Positions 17,768 to 26,222 of a stretch of 64,000 nucleotides of DNA are shown here, piece after piece. The DNA is taken from positions 1 through 64,000 of the forward strand of contig JAZNXL010000024.1 in NCBI GenBank assembly GCA_045593905.1, read 5' to 3'. Below the pieces are notes generated by a model. It was not told where the DNA came from and searched no databases. It worked only from the letters and a program-made list of their open reading frames with translations. Origin of the DNA: RGIG9041 sp045593905. GTDB taxonomy: Bacteria > Bacillota > Clostridia > Oscillospirales > QAKW01. The translations under genes and the position numbers were made by a program. Position 1 is the stretch's first letter, and each line of letters opens with the position of its first letter.

Positions 17768-18010
17768 ATGGACACATATAAAGTTGTAAAAGAAAGAATT
17801 ATATGTTTGTGTGAGCAAAAGGGGATAACAATTAATCAATTAGCAACCGATTCGGGTGTTGCCCCATCAACTATAAAAAATATTTTATATGGTAAAAGTA
17901 AAAATCCTGGAATTGTAACAATAAAAATGTTATGTGATGGTTTAGGAATATCATTAACATCATTTTTTAATACAACAGAGTTTGAAAATCTTTTACAAGA
18001 AATAAAATAA
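17768..18010 (+). CDS. Second XRE-family regulator, 80 residues
   Basis: Another single-domain Cro/C1-type protein, with helices around KERIICLCEQKGITINQLATDSGV and the recognition helix APSTIKNILYGK. The frame opens at ATG 17747, but the site AGAGAGG lies seven to eight bases before ATG 17768, and homologues normally begin near MDTYKVVKERI, so I prefer 17768. Upstream, ATATAGCCTA occurs twice (about 17675 and 17695) and may be its operator. A terminator shared with the convergent deoR-type gene closes it. Its target is unknown. Confidence 0.85.
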   Translation: MDTYKVVKERIICLCEQKGITINQLATDSGVAPSTIKNILYGKSKNPGIVTIKMLCDGLGISLTSFFNTTEFENLLQEIK

Positions 18011-18037
18011 AAAAGCACTCTTGCGAGTGCTTTTTAT
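18010..18037. terminator. Bidirectional terminator, near-copy of the gyrA terminator
   Basis: AAAAAAGCACTC, TTGC and GAGTGCTTTTT. It differs by one loop base and a shorter T-run from 17055-17083. The two copies bracket the small regulator islet. Confidence 0.92.
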
Positions 18038-18792
18038 TATGATAAAATTTCACAGCCGGATTGTAAAATAAGCTCTTTAAGCTCGGTTGGTATTTCACTG
18101 TCGGTTATTAAATAATCAAATTCTGAAAAATCGGCAATTTTGCATAAACAGGTTTTGTTAAGCTTAGAACTGTCACAAAGCAGTAAACGTTTTTTTGAAT
18201 TTTTAAGCATACATCTTTTAACCTCGGCTTGATATGGCGAGCCTTCGGTTGCACCGTCTGATGAAATACCGCCGCACGAAATAATACAAAGGTCTGCGCG
18301 GTAGTTTTCTAAAAACCTGATTGTTTCGTGACCTATAACAGCATCTGAAGATTCGGTTGCTTCGCCGCCGCACAAAAGTACTTGCATACTATTATTTAGT
18401 ATTGCTTTTATGCAATTTCTTATACCGTTTGTAATAACTGTTACGCCTTGTACATTATGTAATAAAGATATAACCTGTCCGGCACTTGAGCTTGAGTCGA
18501 TAAACAGCGTTGTGTCAGTGCCAATAAAGTCGAGTGCAAGCTCGGCGATAAGACGTTTTTGGTGTATATTTTGTTTTTCGCGGATTGCGGCAGGGTTTTC
18601 GGTGGCGTTACCGCTTATAAGATATGCACCACCGTGCGAGCGACCAATAGCGCCCGTGTGCTCAAGCTCTCTAAGGTCACGCCTGACTGTTGCCTCCGAT
18701 ACAAACAGGGCAGCTGCAAGTTCGCCGACTGTTGCGCTTTTTTTAGTCTTTAATATATTTGTAATTTGTTCCTGACGTTCATTCTTAAACAT
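18037..18792 (-). CDS. DeoR-family regulator, probably of rhamnose genes
   Basis: The 251-residue product has the DeoR winged helix at residues 1-58 (ERQEQITNILKTKKSATVGELA, then VSEATVRRDLRELE), followed by the sugar-phosphate-sensing DeoRC domain with FIDSSSSAGQ, TVITNGIRN and LLCGGE. Members sense a phosphorylated sugar intermediate. It is divergent from the rhamnose isomerase and aldolase genes, so rhamnulose 1-phosphate is a reasonable inducer guess. The ligand and the repressor role are inferred from position. It ends in the shared terminator. Confidence 0.88.
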   Translation of the reverse strand: MFKNERQEQITNILKTKKSATVGELAAALFVSEATVRRDLRELEHTGAIGRSHGGAYLISGNATENPAAIREKQNIHQKRLIAELALDFIGTDTTLFIDSSSSAGQVISLLHNVQGVTVITNGIRNCIKAILNNSMQVLLCGGEATESSDAVIGHETIRFLENYRADLCIISCGGISSDGATEGSPYQAEVKRCMLKNSKKRLLLCDSSKLNKTCLCKIADFSEFDYLITDSEIPTELKELILQSGCEILS

Positions 18793-18826
18793 AATTTTGT
18801 TCGCTTTTTAACATTTTCAACATATT

Positions 18827-18846
18827 TTTGCACAATGTTGTGCAAA
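18827..18846. promoter_or_regulatory. Palindromic operator between deoR-type gene and rhaA
   Basis: TTTGCACAA, TG, TTGTGCAAA is a 20-bp palindrome in the divergent region. A related half-site, AGCACATTGTTGTCC, begins at 18861. It is likely the binding site of the divergent DeoR-type regulator. Confidence 0.7.
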
Positions 18847-18899
18847 TGTGTTCATATATTAGCACATTGTTGTCCATTTTGCAAGATATTGAGCAAATA

Positions 18900-18928
18900 T
18901 AGACAAAAATTTTTTAATATGATAGACT
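18900..18928 (+). promoter_or_regulatory. Possible rhaA promoter
   Basis: TAGACA (18900-18905) and TAGACT (18923-18928) are 17 bases apart, downstream of the operator. The -10 is weak, so the assignment is moderate. Confidence 0.45.
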
Positions 18929-18964
18929 AAAAGAGTAAAAATAAAAATTTGCAGAGGTATACTT

Positions 18965-20224
18965 ATGGAAAACAACATTAAGCAAAGCTATGAACTTGCA
19001 AAACAAGCATATGCCAAAATCGGTGTTGATACCGACAAGGTGATTGAACAGTTGAAAAAAATCAGAGTTTCAATCAACTGCTGGCAAGGCGACGACGTTA
19101 ACGGTTTTTTATTTAAGGATATTGCTCTTTCAGGCGGTATTCAAACAACAGGTAACTATCCCGGAGCCGCACGCACTGCTGACGAGTTAAGAGCCGACCT
19201 TGAAAAAGCAATGTCACTCATTCCCGGTAAGCACAAGCTAAATCTTCATGCTATTTATGCTGATACCGAAGAAAAAGTTGACCTTGACGAGCTTGAGCCC
19301 AAGCATTTTGAAAAATGGGTAGAGTGGGCAAAGAAAAATGAAATAGGTCTTGACTTTAACCCCACCTGTTTTTCACATCCGCTTGCTGAGTCGGGCTTTA
19401 CACTTTCTTCAGCCGACCAAAAAACAAGAGAGTTTTGGATAGAGCACTGCAAGCGCGCAAGAAAAATTGCCGACTACTTTGGCAGAGAGCTTAACGATAA
19501 GTGCGTTACAAACTTCTGGTTCCCCGACGGATATAAAGACATTCCCGTTGACCGCGAAGCACCCCGCACACGTATGATTAGCGCTATGGACGAGGTTATG
19601 GCTGAAAAATACGATGAAAAATACAGCCTTGATGCAATCGAGAGCAAGGTATTTGGTATCGGTGCTGAAAGCTACACAGTATTTTCAAACGAAACAGCTC
19701 TTGGTTACGCAATCAGCCGTAACAAAGCATACTGCCTTGACGCAGGCCACTTCCATCCCACCGAAGTTATCTCTGATAAAATTTCGTCGGTACTTCAATA
19801 TACAAACGAGCTTTTACTTCACGTTTCACGCCCTGTTCGTTGGGACTCTGACCACGTTGTTATTATGGATGACGAGCTTATGGCAATTGCGCAATCACTC
19901 GTTAGAACAAACCTTGTACAAAGAACACATATCGGTCTTGATTTCTTTGATGCTTCAATCAACCGTATTGCTGCATGGGTAATCGGTACACGCAATATGA
20001 TTAAAGCGCTTCTTCGTGCTTACCTTGAACCCACCGAAATGCTTAAAAAATTAGAAAACGACGGCGACTACACCGCTCGTCTTGCGCTTACCGAAGAATA
20101 TAAGAGCTATCCCTTTGGCGCTATTTGGGACTACTACTGCTTAACAATGGGCGTACCCACACGCGAAAGCTGGCTTGACGATGTTAAAGAATATGAGAAA
20201 AAAGTTTTAGAGGAGAGAAAATAA
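18965..20224 (+). CDS. rhaA: L-rhamnose isomerase
   Basis: RhaA converts L-rhamnose to L-rhamnulose, the first cytoplasmic step of rhamnose use. The 419 residues match family length. Characteristic stretches are RVSINCWQGDDVNGF, the GGIQTTGNYPGAARTADELR loop, CLDAGHFHPTEVISDK and HVSRPVRWDSDHVV; the last two hold metal-binding His and Asp. It overlaps the aldolase gene by one base. No rhamnulokinase gene is in the window, although the pathway needs one between these two steps. It may lie elsewhere or be replaced by another sugar kinase. Confidence 0.97.
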   Translation: MENNIKQSYELAKQAYAKIGVDTDKVIEQLKKIRVSINCWQGDDVNGFLFKDIALSGGIQTTGNYPGAARTADELRADLEKAMSLIPGKHKLNLHAIYADTEEKVDLDELEPKHFEKWVEWAKKNEIGLDFNPTCFSHPLAESGFTLSSADQKTREFWIEHCKRARKIADYFGRELNDKCVTNFWFPDGYKDIPVDREAPRTRMISAMDEVMAEKYDEKYSLDAIESKVFGIGAESYTVFSNETALGYAISRNKAYCLDAGHFHPTEVISDKISSVLQYTNELLLHVSRPVRWDSDHVVIMDDELMAIAQSLVRTNLVQRTHIGLDFFDASINRIAAWVIGTRNMIKALLRAYLEPTEMLKKLENDGDYTARLALTEEYKSYPFGAIWDYYCLTMGVPTRESWLDDVKEYEKKVLEERK

Positions 20225-21036
20225 TGAACGATATTAAATCAGCTAAATTTTTTAAAGAGTTTTGCGCACTTACATCAAATATGTACCGCTTGGGCTGGGA
20301 CGAGCGTAACGGCGGTAACGTTAGCCTTATGCTCGATGAGAATGAGGTTAAAAAATACATAGACGTAACAGATGTAAAACGCACCTTCCAAATTACATTT
20401 GACGCATCATACTTAAAGGGTAAAATGTTCCTTGTTACAGGCAGCGGTAAATATTTTAAAAACGTTGAAGCTGACCCCGAAAACAACATTGGTATTGTAC
20501 GCGTTGGTGAGGACGGTAAAACAATGGAAATTCTTTGGGGCTATGAAGACGGCAGCCGTCCTACCTCAGAGCTTTCTTCACACTTTATGTCACACATTGA
20601 GCGTTTAAAGGTTGACCCCGAGCATACAATCGTACTCCACACACACTGCACAAACGTAATCGCAATGACATTTATTCACTCACTCGACGAAAAAGAATTT
20701 ACAAAAACTCTTTGGCATATGATTACCGAGTGTCTTGTTGTATTCCCTGACGGTATCGGCGTTCTTCCGTGGATGGTTTGCGGCACTGACGAAATCGGTT
20801 ACGCAACTGCTGAAAAAATGAAAGACCGCAGACTTTGTGTTTGGGGTATGCACGGTATCTTTGGTACAGGTAAAAACATTGACGAAGCTTTCGGACTTGT
20901 TGAGACTGTTGAAAAGGCGGCTGAAATCTATATGAAGATAGCTAATATGGATATTAAAGCTCACATTACTGACGACGAACTCAAAGCACTTGCAAAAGAG
21001 TTTGGTCTTACACCCAGAGCAGGTTATTTAGATTAA
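20224..21036 (+). CDS. rhaD: Rhamnulose-1-phosphate aldolase
   Basis: This class II zinc aldolase splits L-rhamnulose 1-phosphate into DHAP and L-lactaldehyde. The 270-residue product has ERNGGNVS (phosphate loop), FLVTGSGKYF, PTSELSSH, the zinc histidines in VLHTHCTN and the third in WGMHGIFGTG. Size and motifs fit RhaD better than the shorter FucA/AraD enzymes. The TAATG overlap with rhaA implies coupled translation. A symmetrical terminator follows. Confidence 0.95.
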   Translation: MNDIKSAKFFKEFCALTSNMYRLGWDERNGGNVSLMLDENEVKKYIDVTDVKRTFQITFDASYLKGKMFLVTGSGKYFKNVEADPENNIGIVRVGEDGKTMEILWGYEDGSRPTSELSSHFMSHIERLKVDPEHTIVLHTHCTNVIAMTFIHSLDEKEFTKTLWHMITECLVVFPDGIGVLPWMVCGTDEIGYATAEKMKDRRLCVWGMHGIFGTGKNIDEAFGLVETVEKAAEIYMKIANMDIKAHITDDELKALAKEFGLTPRAGYLD

Positions 21037-21046
21037 TACACAACAA

Positions 21047-21075
21047 AAAAAGACACCCAGTCGGGTGTCTTTTTT
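21047..21075. terminator. Bidirectional terminator between rhaD and pckG
   Basis: AAAAAGACACCC, AGTC and GGGTGTCTTTTTT. It can end both convergent transcripts. Confidence 0.92.
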
Positions 21076-21079
21076 ATTA

Positions 21080-22858
21080 TTATTTAAGGTTAGCTTTAAG
21101 AGTTTCGAGTTGGTTAACAAGCTCTTTGGGGAGTCTGTCGCCAAACTTTTTGTAGTGTTCTTCAATCTCTTTAGCTTCTTGTGTCCAGATGTCTTTATCA
21201 ACCTCGAGAATTGATTTGAGTGTTTCAATATCAAGGTCAAGGTCAGTTAAGTCAATATCTTCAGGACGCGGAACATAGCCGATAGCGGTTTCAACAGCAT
21301 CAGCCTTGCCTTCGCAACGGTCGATAATCCAGTTAAGAACTCTCATATTGTCGCCAAAGCCGGGCCAAATAAAGTTACCTTCGTCGTCGGTTCTAAACCA
21401 GTTAACGTTAAAGATTTTGGGAGCCTTGTCGCCAAGCTTTTTGCCCATTTCGAGCCAGTGTGCAAAGTAGTCGCCCATGTGGTAACCACAGAAGGGGAGC
21501 ATTGCCATCGGGTCGCGGCGAACAACGCCTACTGCACCTGCAGCGGCAGCAGTTGTTTCAGAAGCCATAGCCGAACCAATGAATACACCGTTTTCCCAGT
21601 TCTTTGACTGGTAAACGAGCGGAGCGCATTTAGCACGGCGTCCGCCAAATACGATAGCCGAAATCGGAACGCCTGCGCCTTTGTCAAATTCTTCAGAGAT
21701 GCAGGGGCAGTTTTCAGCAGGAGCTGTAAATCTTGAGTTGGGGTGAGCAGCGCAGGTTGACTTGTCAGCCTTGTCAAACTTTGATGCATCCCAGGGGTTA
21801 CCGCGCCAGTCGATAGCGTTTTCGGGTAAGTTTTTGTTAAGACCTTCCCACCAAACAGTGTTATCGTTTAAGCAGTGAGCAACGTTTGTAAAGATTGTGT
21901 TTTTCTTTGTTGATGCAAGAGCATTGAAGTTTGATTTTTCGTTAGTACCGGGAGCAACGCCAAAGAAACCGTTTTCGGGGTTGATAGCGTAAAGTCTGCC
22001 GTCGGGACCTATGCGCATCCAAGCGATGTCGTCACCAACTGTCCAAATCTTGTAGCCCTTTTCTTTAAGGTACTTGGGCGGAATAAGCATTGCGAGGTTT
22101 GTTTTGCCGCAAGCTGACGGGAAAGCAGCTGCAATGTATTTAACTTCGCCCTGCGGGTTTTCAAGACCGAGAATAAGCATATGCTCAGCCATCCAGCCTT
22201 CTTTCCAGCCTTGGTAAGAACCAATACGGAGCGCAAAGCATTTTTTACCAAGTAAAACGTTACCGCCGTAACCTGAGTTAACTGAAATAATTGTGTTGTC
22301 TTCGGGGAACTGGCAAATGTATCTTTGTTCAGGGTCAATGTCGCATCTTGAATGGAAGCAACGTACCCAATCATTGCTGTCGCCAAGAACCTCTAATACC
22401 TTCTTATCAACACGTGTCATAATGAGCATATTAAGAACAACGTAGATAGAGTCAGTAACCTCAATACCGATTTTAGCAAGCGGTGAGCCGATAGGACCCA
22501 TTGAGAAAGGAACAATGTACATTGTTCTGCCTTTGTAGCTGTCACGAGCGATGTCGTAAAGCTTTTTGTACATTTCTTTGGGGTCGTACCAGTTGTTTGT
22601 AGGCCCAGCATTTTCTTTTTCGCGTGAACAAATGAATGTTCTGTCTTCAACACGGGCAACGTCGTTTACTTTTGTTCTGTGAAGGTAGCAGCCGGGAAGT
22701 TGCTCTTGGTTAAGGGGCTCAAGTTCGCCGATTTCACAAGCTTCAGCGCGAAGAGCGTCTCTTTGCTCATCAGAACCGTCAATCCAAACCACTTTGTCGG
22801 GGTTAACAAGCTCTTTAATTTCGTCGAGCCAAGCAACAACTGTTTTGTTTGTTGTCAT
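21080..22858 (-). CDS. pckG: Phosphoenolpyruvate carboxykinase (GTP)
   Basis: PEPCK interconverts oxaloacetate and PEP with GTP. In anaerobes it often runs in the carboxylating direction toward succinate or propionate. The 592-residue product shows the GTP-type motifs: FPSACGKTNLAML near residue 250, holding the P-loop and reactive cysteine, VGDDIAWM with a metal Asp, and GGRRAKCAPLVYQ. AAAGGAG precedes the ATG. On the minus strand TTGCTT and TATAAT with 17 bases between them lie at about 22925-22895 and could be its promoter. It is a single-gene unit. Confidence 0.97.
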   Translation of the reverse strand: MTTNKTVVAWLDEIKELVNPDKVVWIDGSDEQRDALRAEACEIGELEPLNQEQLPGCYLHRTKVNDVARVEDRTFICSREKENAGPTNNWYDPKEMYKKLYDIARDSYKGRTMYIVPFSMGPIGSPLAKIGIEVTDSIYVVLNMLIMTRVDKKVLEVLGDSNDWVRCFHSRCDIDPEQRYICQFPEDNTIISVNSGYGGNVLLGKKCFALRIGSYQGWKEGWMAEHMLILGLENPQGEVKYIAAAFPSACGKTNLAMLIPPKYLKEKGYKIWTVGDDIAWMRIGPDGRLYAINPENGFFGVAPGTNEKSNFNALASTKKNTIFTNVAHCLNDNTVWWEGLNKNLPENAIDWRGNPWDASKFDKADKSTCAAHPNSRFTAPAENCPCISEEFDKGAGVPISAIVFGGRRAKCAPLVYQSKNWENGVFIGSAMASETTAAAAGAVGVVRRDPMAMLPFCGYHMGDYFAHWLEMGKKLGDKAPKIFNVNWFRTDDEGNFIWPGFGDNMRVLNWIIDRCEGKADAVETAIGYVPRPEDIDLTDLDLDIETLKSILEVDKDIWTQEAKEIEEHYKKFGDRLPKELVNQLETLKANLK

Positions 22859-22927
22859 AGTGTTTTCTCCTTTGAGTTATAAAAATATCGTTTTAATTAT
22901 ATTAGTAATATCCAAAAAAAGCAATAA

Positions 22928-23725
22928 TTATTTGGTTAAATTGCAAAAAATTTCATAAATTTGCTGTGGTGACAGTTGTTCTGCACGGGTTGAAGGTAAA
23001 AAACCAAGCTGTTCAAGGGTTTTTATTGCATTTTGTTTTTGTGTTTGGTCTTTTAAAACCGATGTAAGCTTTTTTCGTCTTGCGCAAAAAACAGTGTTAA
23101 CAAACTCAAAAAATTCATTTTCGATTTTAGTGTGGTTAAAATCAAGCACAACAACCGACGATGTAACGTGCGGTGCGGGTATAAAGCAGTCGGGCGACAC
23201 GTCAAACAGCTTTGTCACCTTGCAAACACAGCCGGTCATTACCGATATTGCGCGGTAGTTTTTGTTGCCGGGCGCTGCGATTAATTTGTCAGCCGCCTCT
23301 TTTTGTATCATAATCACCGCGCGCTCAATATACTCGCGGTTTTTAATAAGCTTTTTTAAAATATCCGATGTAATGTAATAGGGCAGGTTGCCAACAACCG
23401 TTACCTTTTTGCCGCCACAAAGCTCTTTAAAGTTAACCCTTAAAAAGTCGGCATATACCATTGTATGATTATTGCAGACGATAAGCGAAAAATCAGTAAC
23501 CTCTTTAAGTGACTTGTCAATCTCAACAGTTGTTACCGACCTAAACCCGTCGCAAAGTCGTTTCGATAAAACCCCAAGCCCTGCGCCAATTTCAATAGCG
23601 GTATCTGTTACTCCAAATGCCGCCGATGCAATATCGTCTAAAATATCGTCACGGTGTAAAAAGTTTTGCCCGAGCGACTTGTTTGCGCTTATATTAAATT
23701 TTTGTATAAGCTGTTTTGAATCCAT
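22928..23725 (-). CDS. rsmA: 16S rRNA (adenine-N6,N6)-dimethyltransferase RsmA/KsgA
   Basis: RsmA dimethylates two adjacent adenosines in the 3' hairpin of 16S rRNA late in 30S assembly. The 265-residue product has NKSLGQNFLH at the start, the SAM-binding AIEIGAGLGVLSKRL, and the catalytic NLPYYITSDILKK. The C-terminal helical domain includes FCARRKKLTSVL. Its ATG overlaps the stop of the upstream lipoprotein gene by one base, an unusual partnership that suggests a shared message. Confidence 0.95.
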   Translation of the reverse strand: MDSKQLIQKFNISANKSLGQNFLHRDDILDDIASAAFGVTDTAIEIGAGLGVLSKRLCDGFRSVTTVEIDKSLKEVTDFSLIVCNNHTMVYADFLRVNFKELCGGKKVTVVGNLPYYITSDILKKLIKNREYIERAVIMIQKEAADKLIAAPGNKNYRAISVMTGCVCKVTKLFDVSPDCFIPAPHVTSSVVVLDFNHTKIENEFFEFVNTVFCARRKKLTSVLKDQTQKQNAIKTLEQLGFLPSTRAEQLSPQQIYEIFCNLTK

Positions 23726-24273
23726 TACTTGTTAATAGCTTTAAAGGTAGAAAGCATAACCTCTGAGTTCTGATTAAAGTAATCGTAATCAGCAGGCTCT
23801 GCAATAAACGAGTATACAAATACCACGTTTTTGTTTTTAATAAAAGTGTGTGCAATACGCAAAACACCGTCATTGGTCTCGCCCTCGTATACAATGCGAT
23901 AAGCATCGTACTCGGCAACTGTGTACTCGCCTTCTGAAACAAGGTTATAGCCGTTTATTGTTTTAGGAAGCTCTGCAACATAGTCGCGAACGTAGCTGTC
24001 AAAGGCGAGTTCGTCTTTTGAAAGGTCGTATGCGCAAATGGTCACGTTATCGCGATACTTGTCGGCAATACCAACCGATGGTGTTACAAACGCAACAGAA
24101 CGCTCTTTTTTAGAGTCTTTAACCTCCCAAAAATCAGGGTACTCAATTTGTATGCCAACAGGTGATGAGCGGTATAGCTTGTACCCCTCGTTTTCGGCTC
24201 TGTTCATACTGCAAGAGCAGGTTAAAACCACAGTAATTATTAAGGTTAATGCAAATAAAATTTGCTTTTTCAT
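23725..24273 (-). CDS. PsbP-like small lipoprotein
   Basis: The 182-residue product begins with a lipoprotein signal peptide (MKKQILFALTLIITVVLTC, lipobox TCSC), so it is exported and lipid-anchored. The mature part reads like the PsbP/DUF1795 fold: SSPVGIQIEYPDFWEVKD near the start, then a beta-rich domain ending with HTFIKNKNVVFVYSF and a C-terminal helix. Members of this fold in Firmicutes have no agreed function. It is the first gene of a pair with rsmA. Confidence 0.75.
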   Translation of the reverse strand: MKKQILFALTLIITVVLTCSCSMNRAENEGYKLYRSSPVGIQIEYPDFWEVKDSKKERSVAFVTPSVGIADKYRDNVTICAYDLSKDELAFDSYVRDYVAELPKTINGYNLVSEGEYTVAEYDAYRIVYEGETNDGVLRIAHTFIKNKNVVFVYSFIAEPADYDYFNQNSEVMLSTFKAINK

Positions 24274-24402
24274 AAAACGTCTCCAAATAAATAAAAATCA
24301 TAGTAATTATATCATTTTTTCAACATATTGTCAAATTAAGCAAATGTATTGTAAAGTAAATAATAATTTGGTATACTGTTATGAGTAAAGGAAGTAATAC
24401 TT

Positions 24403-25383
24403 ATGAAAAAATCAAACTATACATCAATTGGTGGCAGTGCGCTTATAGAGGGCGTAATGATGCGCGGCAACAACAAAATGGCAATCGCCGTTAAAAAAGA
24501 AAACGGCGACCTCATTTTAAAAGTCGAGCCAACCAAACCCGCCAATAAAATAATATCTAAAATACCGATTGTAAGGGGCATTGTTTCATTTATAGCATCA
24601 ATGGTTACAAGCTATAAATCGCTTATGTACTCGGCTGATGTTTCAATGGAGGACGCACTCGATGAAGAGCCCGAAAGCAAGCTCGATGCGTGGCTTACCA
24701 AGGTACTTGGTAACGGCGGCATGCAGGTGCTGGGCATTGTTTCAATGATGCTTGGTCTTGTACTCGCTGCGGCAATGTTTGTGTTTTTGCCCACCATTGT
24801 TGCCGATTTGTTTTCTGACTATGTTTTAGAGCTTTCGCCAACTGTTAAACGCCTGTCGGTAGGCATTTTTAAAATATTAATATTCGTTTTGTATATGTTT
24901 GGCGTTTCGCGTATGAAAGATATGCGCCGCGTGTTTATGTACCACGGTGCCGAGCATAAAACAATCTTTTGTTACGAAGCAAATAAACAACTCACAGTAG
25001 AAAACGCAAGACAGTTTACGCGCTTTCATCCGCGTTGCGGAACATCGTTTATTGTGATAACCCTAATTGTAAGCTTTGCAATAAGCCTTGTTATTCCGTG
25101 GCAAAACGCGTGGTATCACTCGCTTATAAAATTCTTGCTTTTACCTGCCGTTATGGGTGTTGCTTACGAGTGCATCCGCTTTGCAGGTAAATACGATAAT
25201 GCGTTTACTCGTATTTTGTCAGCGCCGGGTGTGTTTATGCAACGAATAACAACAATCGAGCCTGATGACGATATGCTCGAGTGCGCAATCTACTCGCTAA
25301 AAGGTGTTATTGAAGATATTCCCCAAAACACCCGACTCAAAGTTGTAAACGGAGAAATTGTAACCGATGAAAAAGGCAACTGA
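24403..25383 (+). CDS. yqhQ: YqhQ-family membrane protein (DUF1385)
   Basis: The 326-residue product belongs to DUF1385. The N-terminus SIGGSALIEGVMMRGNNKMA is the family signature, and the later YHGAEHKTIFCYE and FHPRCGTSFIV hold conserved His, Glu and Cys that look like a metal site. Membrane segments lie at about residues 112-135, 150-170, 210-230 and 235-255. The biochemical activity is not established. In Firmicutes the gene often neighbours translation termination genes, and here it overlaps prmC by 17 bases. Confidence 0.9.
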   Translation: MKKSNYTSIGGSALIEGVMMRGNNKMAIAVKKENGDLILKVEPTKPANKIISKIPIVRGIVSFIASMVTSYKSLMYSADVSMEDALDEEPESKLDAWLTKVLGNGGMQVLGIVSMMLGLVLAAAMFVFLPTIVADLFSDYVLELSPTVKRLSVGIFKILIFVLYMFGVSRMKDMRRVFMYHGAEHKTIFCYEANKQLTVENARQFTRFHPRCGTSFIVITLIVSFAISLVIPWQNAWYHSLIKFLLLPAVMGVAYECIRFAGKYDNAFTRILSAPGVFMQRITTIEPDDDMLECAIYSLKGVIEDIPQNTRLKVVNGEIVTDEKGN

Positions 25384-26200
25384 TGTTTTTTTACAAGGTA
25401 AACAAATACTAAAACAAAGCGGTATTCAAAGCTATAGCTTTGATGCCGCTTGCCTTTTTGAGCACTGCTTTAAAATTTCCCGACATCAGCTTTTGCTAAA
25501 CCCCGACACCCCGCTCGACCCTACCGAGTTTTATGCGCTTTGTCAAAAATATGCAAACGGATATCCGCTGCAGTACATACTAAAATCGTGGCAGTTTATG
25601 GACTGCGAGTTTTATGTTGATGAAAACGTGCTTATTCCGCGCGCAGATACTGAAACACTTGTTGAATACGTACTCACGCTCGACAACAAAACCGATATAC
25701 TCGATATGTGCACAGGCTCGGGCTGTATTGGTATTTCGCTTGCAAAAGCGTTGCCCGACTCAAACGTAACCCTTTGCGATGTCAGTGATTGCGCACTAAA
25801 GGTTGCACGAAAAAACAAAAAGCAAAACGGTGTAAATGTTACAATTAAAAAAGCCGATCTATTAAATGGCTACAAGCGCTATTTTAAAAAGGCAAGCTTT
25901 GATGTTATTGTTTCAAACCCGCCATATATTAAATCAGCAGATATGCAAACGCTTGATAAATATGTAAAACACGAGCCAACACTCGCGCTGGATGGCGGCG
26001 AGGACGGCACCGATTTTTATAGAGCGCTCATTGTTTTGTGGAAAGACGCGCTAAAGCCGGGCGGAAGACTCGTGCTTGAAGCAGGGTATGATACAAAGAA
26101 CGATATTATCGCTTTGTTTACCGAGTGCGGCTATGCCGACATAACGGTAAAAAAAGACTTAAGCGGTATTGTACGCGCAATAAGTGGAAAAAACTCGTAG
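25367..26200 (+). CDS. prmC: Release factor glutamine methyltransferase PrmC/HemK
   Basis: PrmC methylates the GGQ glutamine of release factors 1 and 2. The 277-residue product has the N-terminal helical domain (about 1-75), then the SAM-binding domain with DMCTGSGCIGISLA, and the catalytic SNPPYIKSAD that holds the substrate glutamine. VLIPRADTETLVE before it is also diagnostic. It starts inside the end of yqhQ and is translated in another frame. No prfA gene is in the window. Confidence 0.95.
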   Translation: MKKATDVFLQGKQILKQSGIQSYSFDAACLFEHCFKISRHQLLLNPDTPLDPTEFYALCQKYANGYPLQYILKSWQFMDCEFYVDENVLIPRADTETLVEYVLTLDNKTDILDMCTGSGCIGISLAKALPDSNVTLCDVSDCALKVARKNKKQNGVNVTIKKADLLNGYKRYFKKASFDVIVSNPPYIKSADMQTLDKYVKHEPTLALDGGEDGTDFYRALIVLWKDALKPGGRLVLEAGYDTKNDIIALFTECGYADITVKKDLSGIVRAISGKNS

Positions 26201-26222
26201 CCATTGGCTACGAGTTTTTTGT
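26192..26222. terminator. Bidirectional terminator between prmC and MATE gene
   Basis: ACTCGTAGCC, ATT and GGCTACGAGTTTTTT; the prmC stop codon lies inside the stem. Confidence 0.92.
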
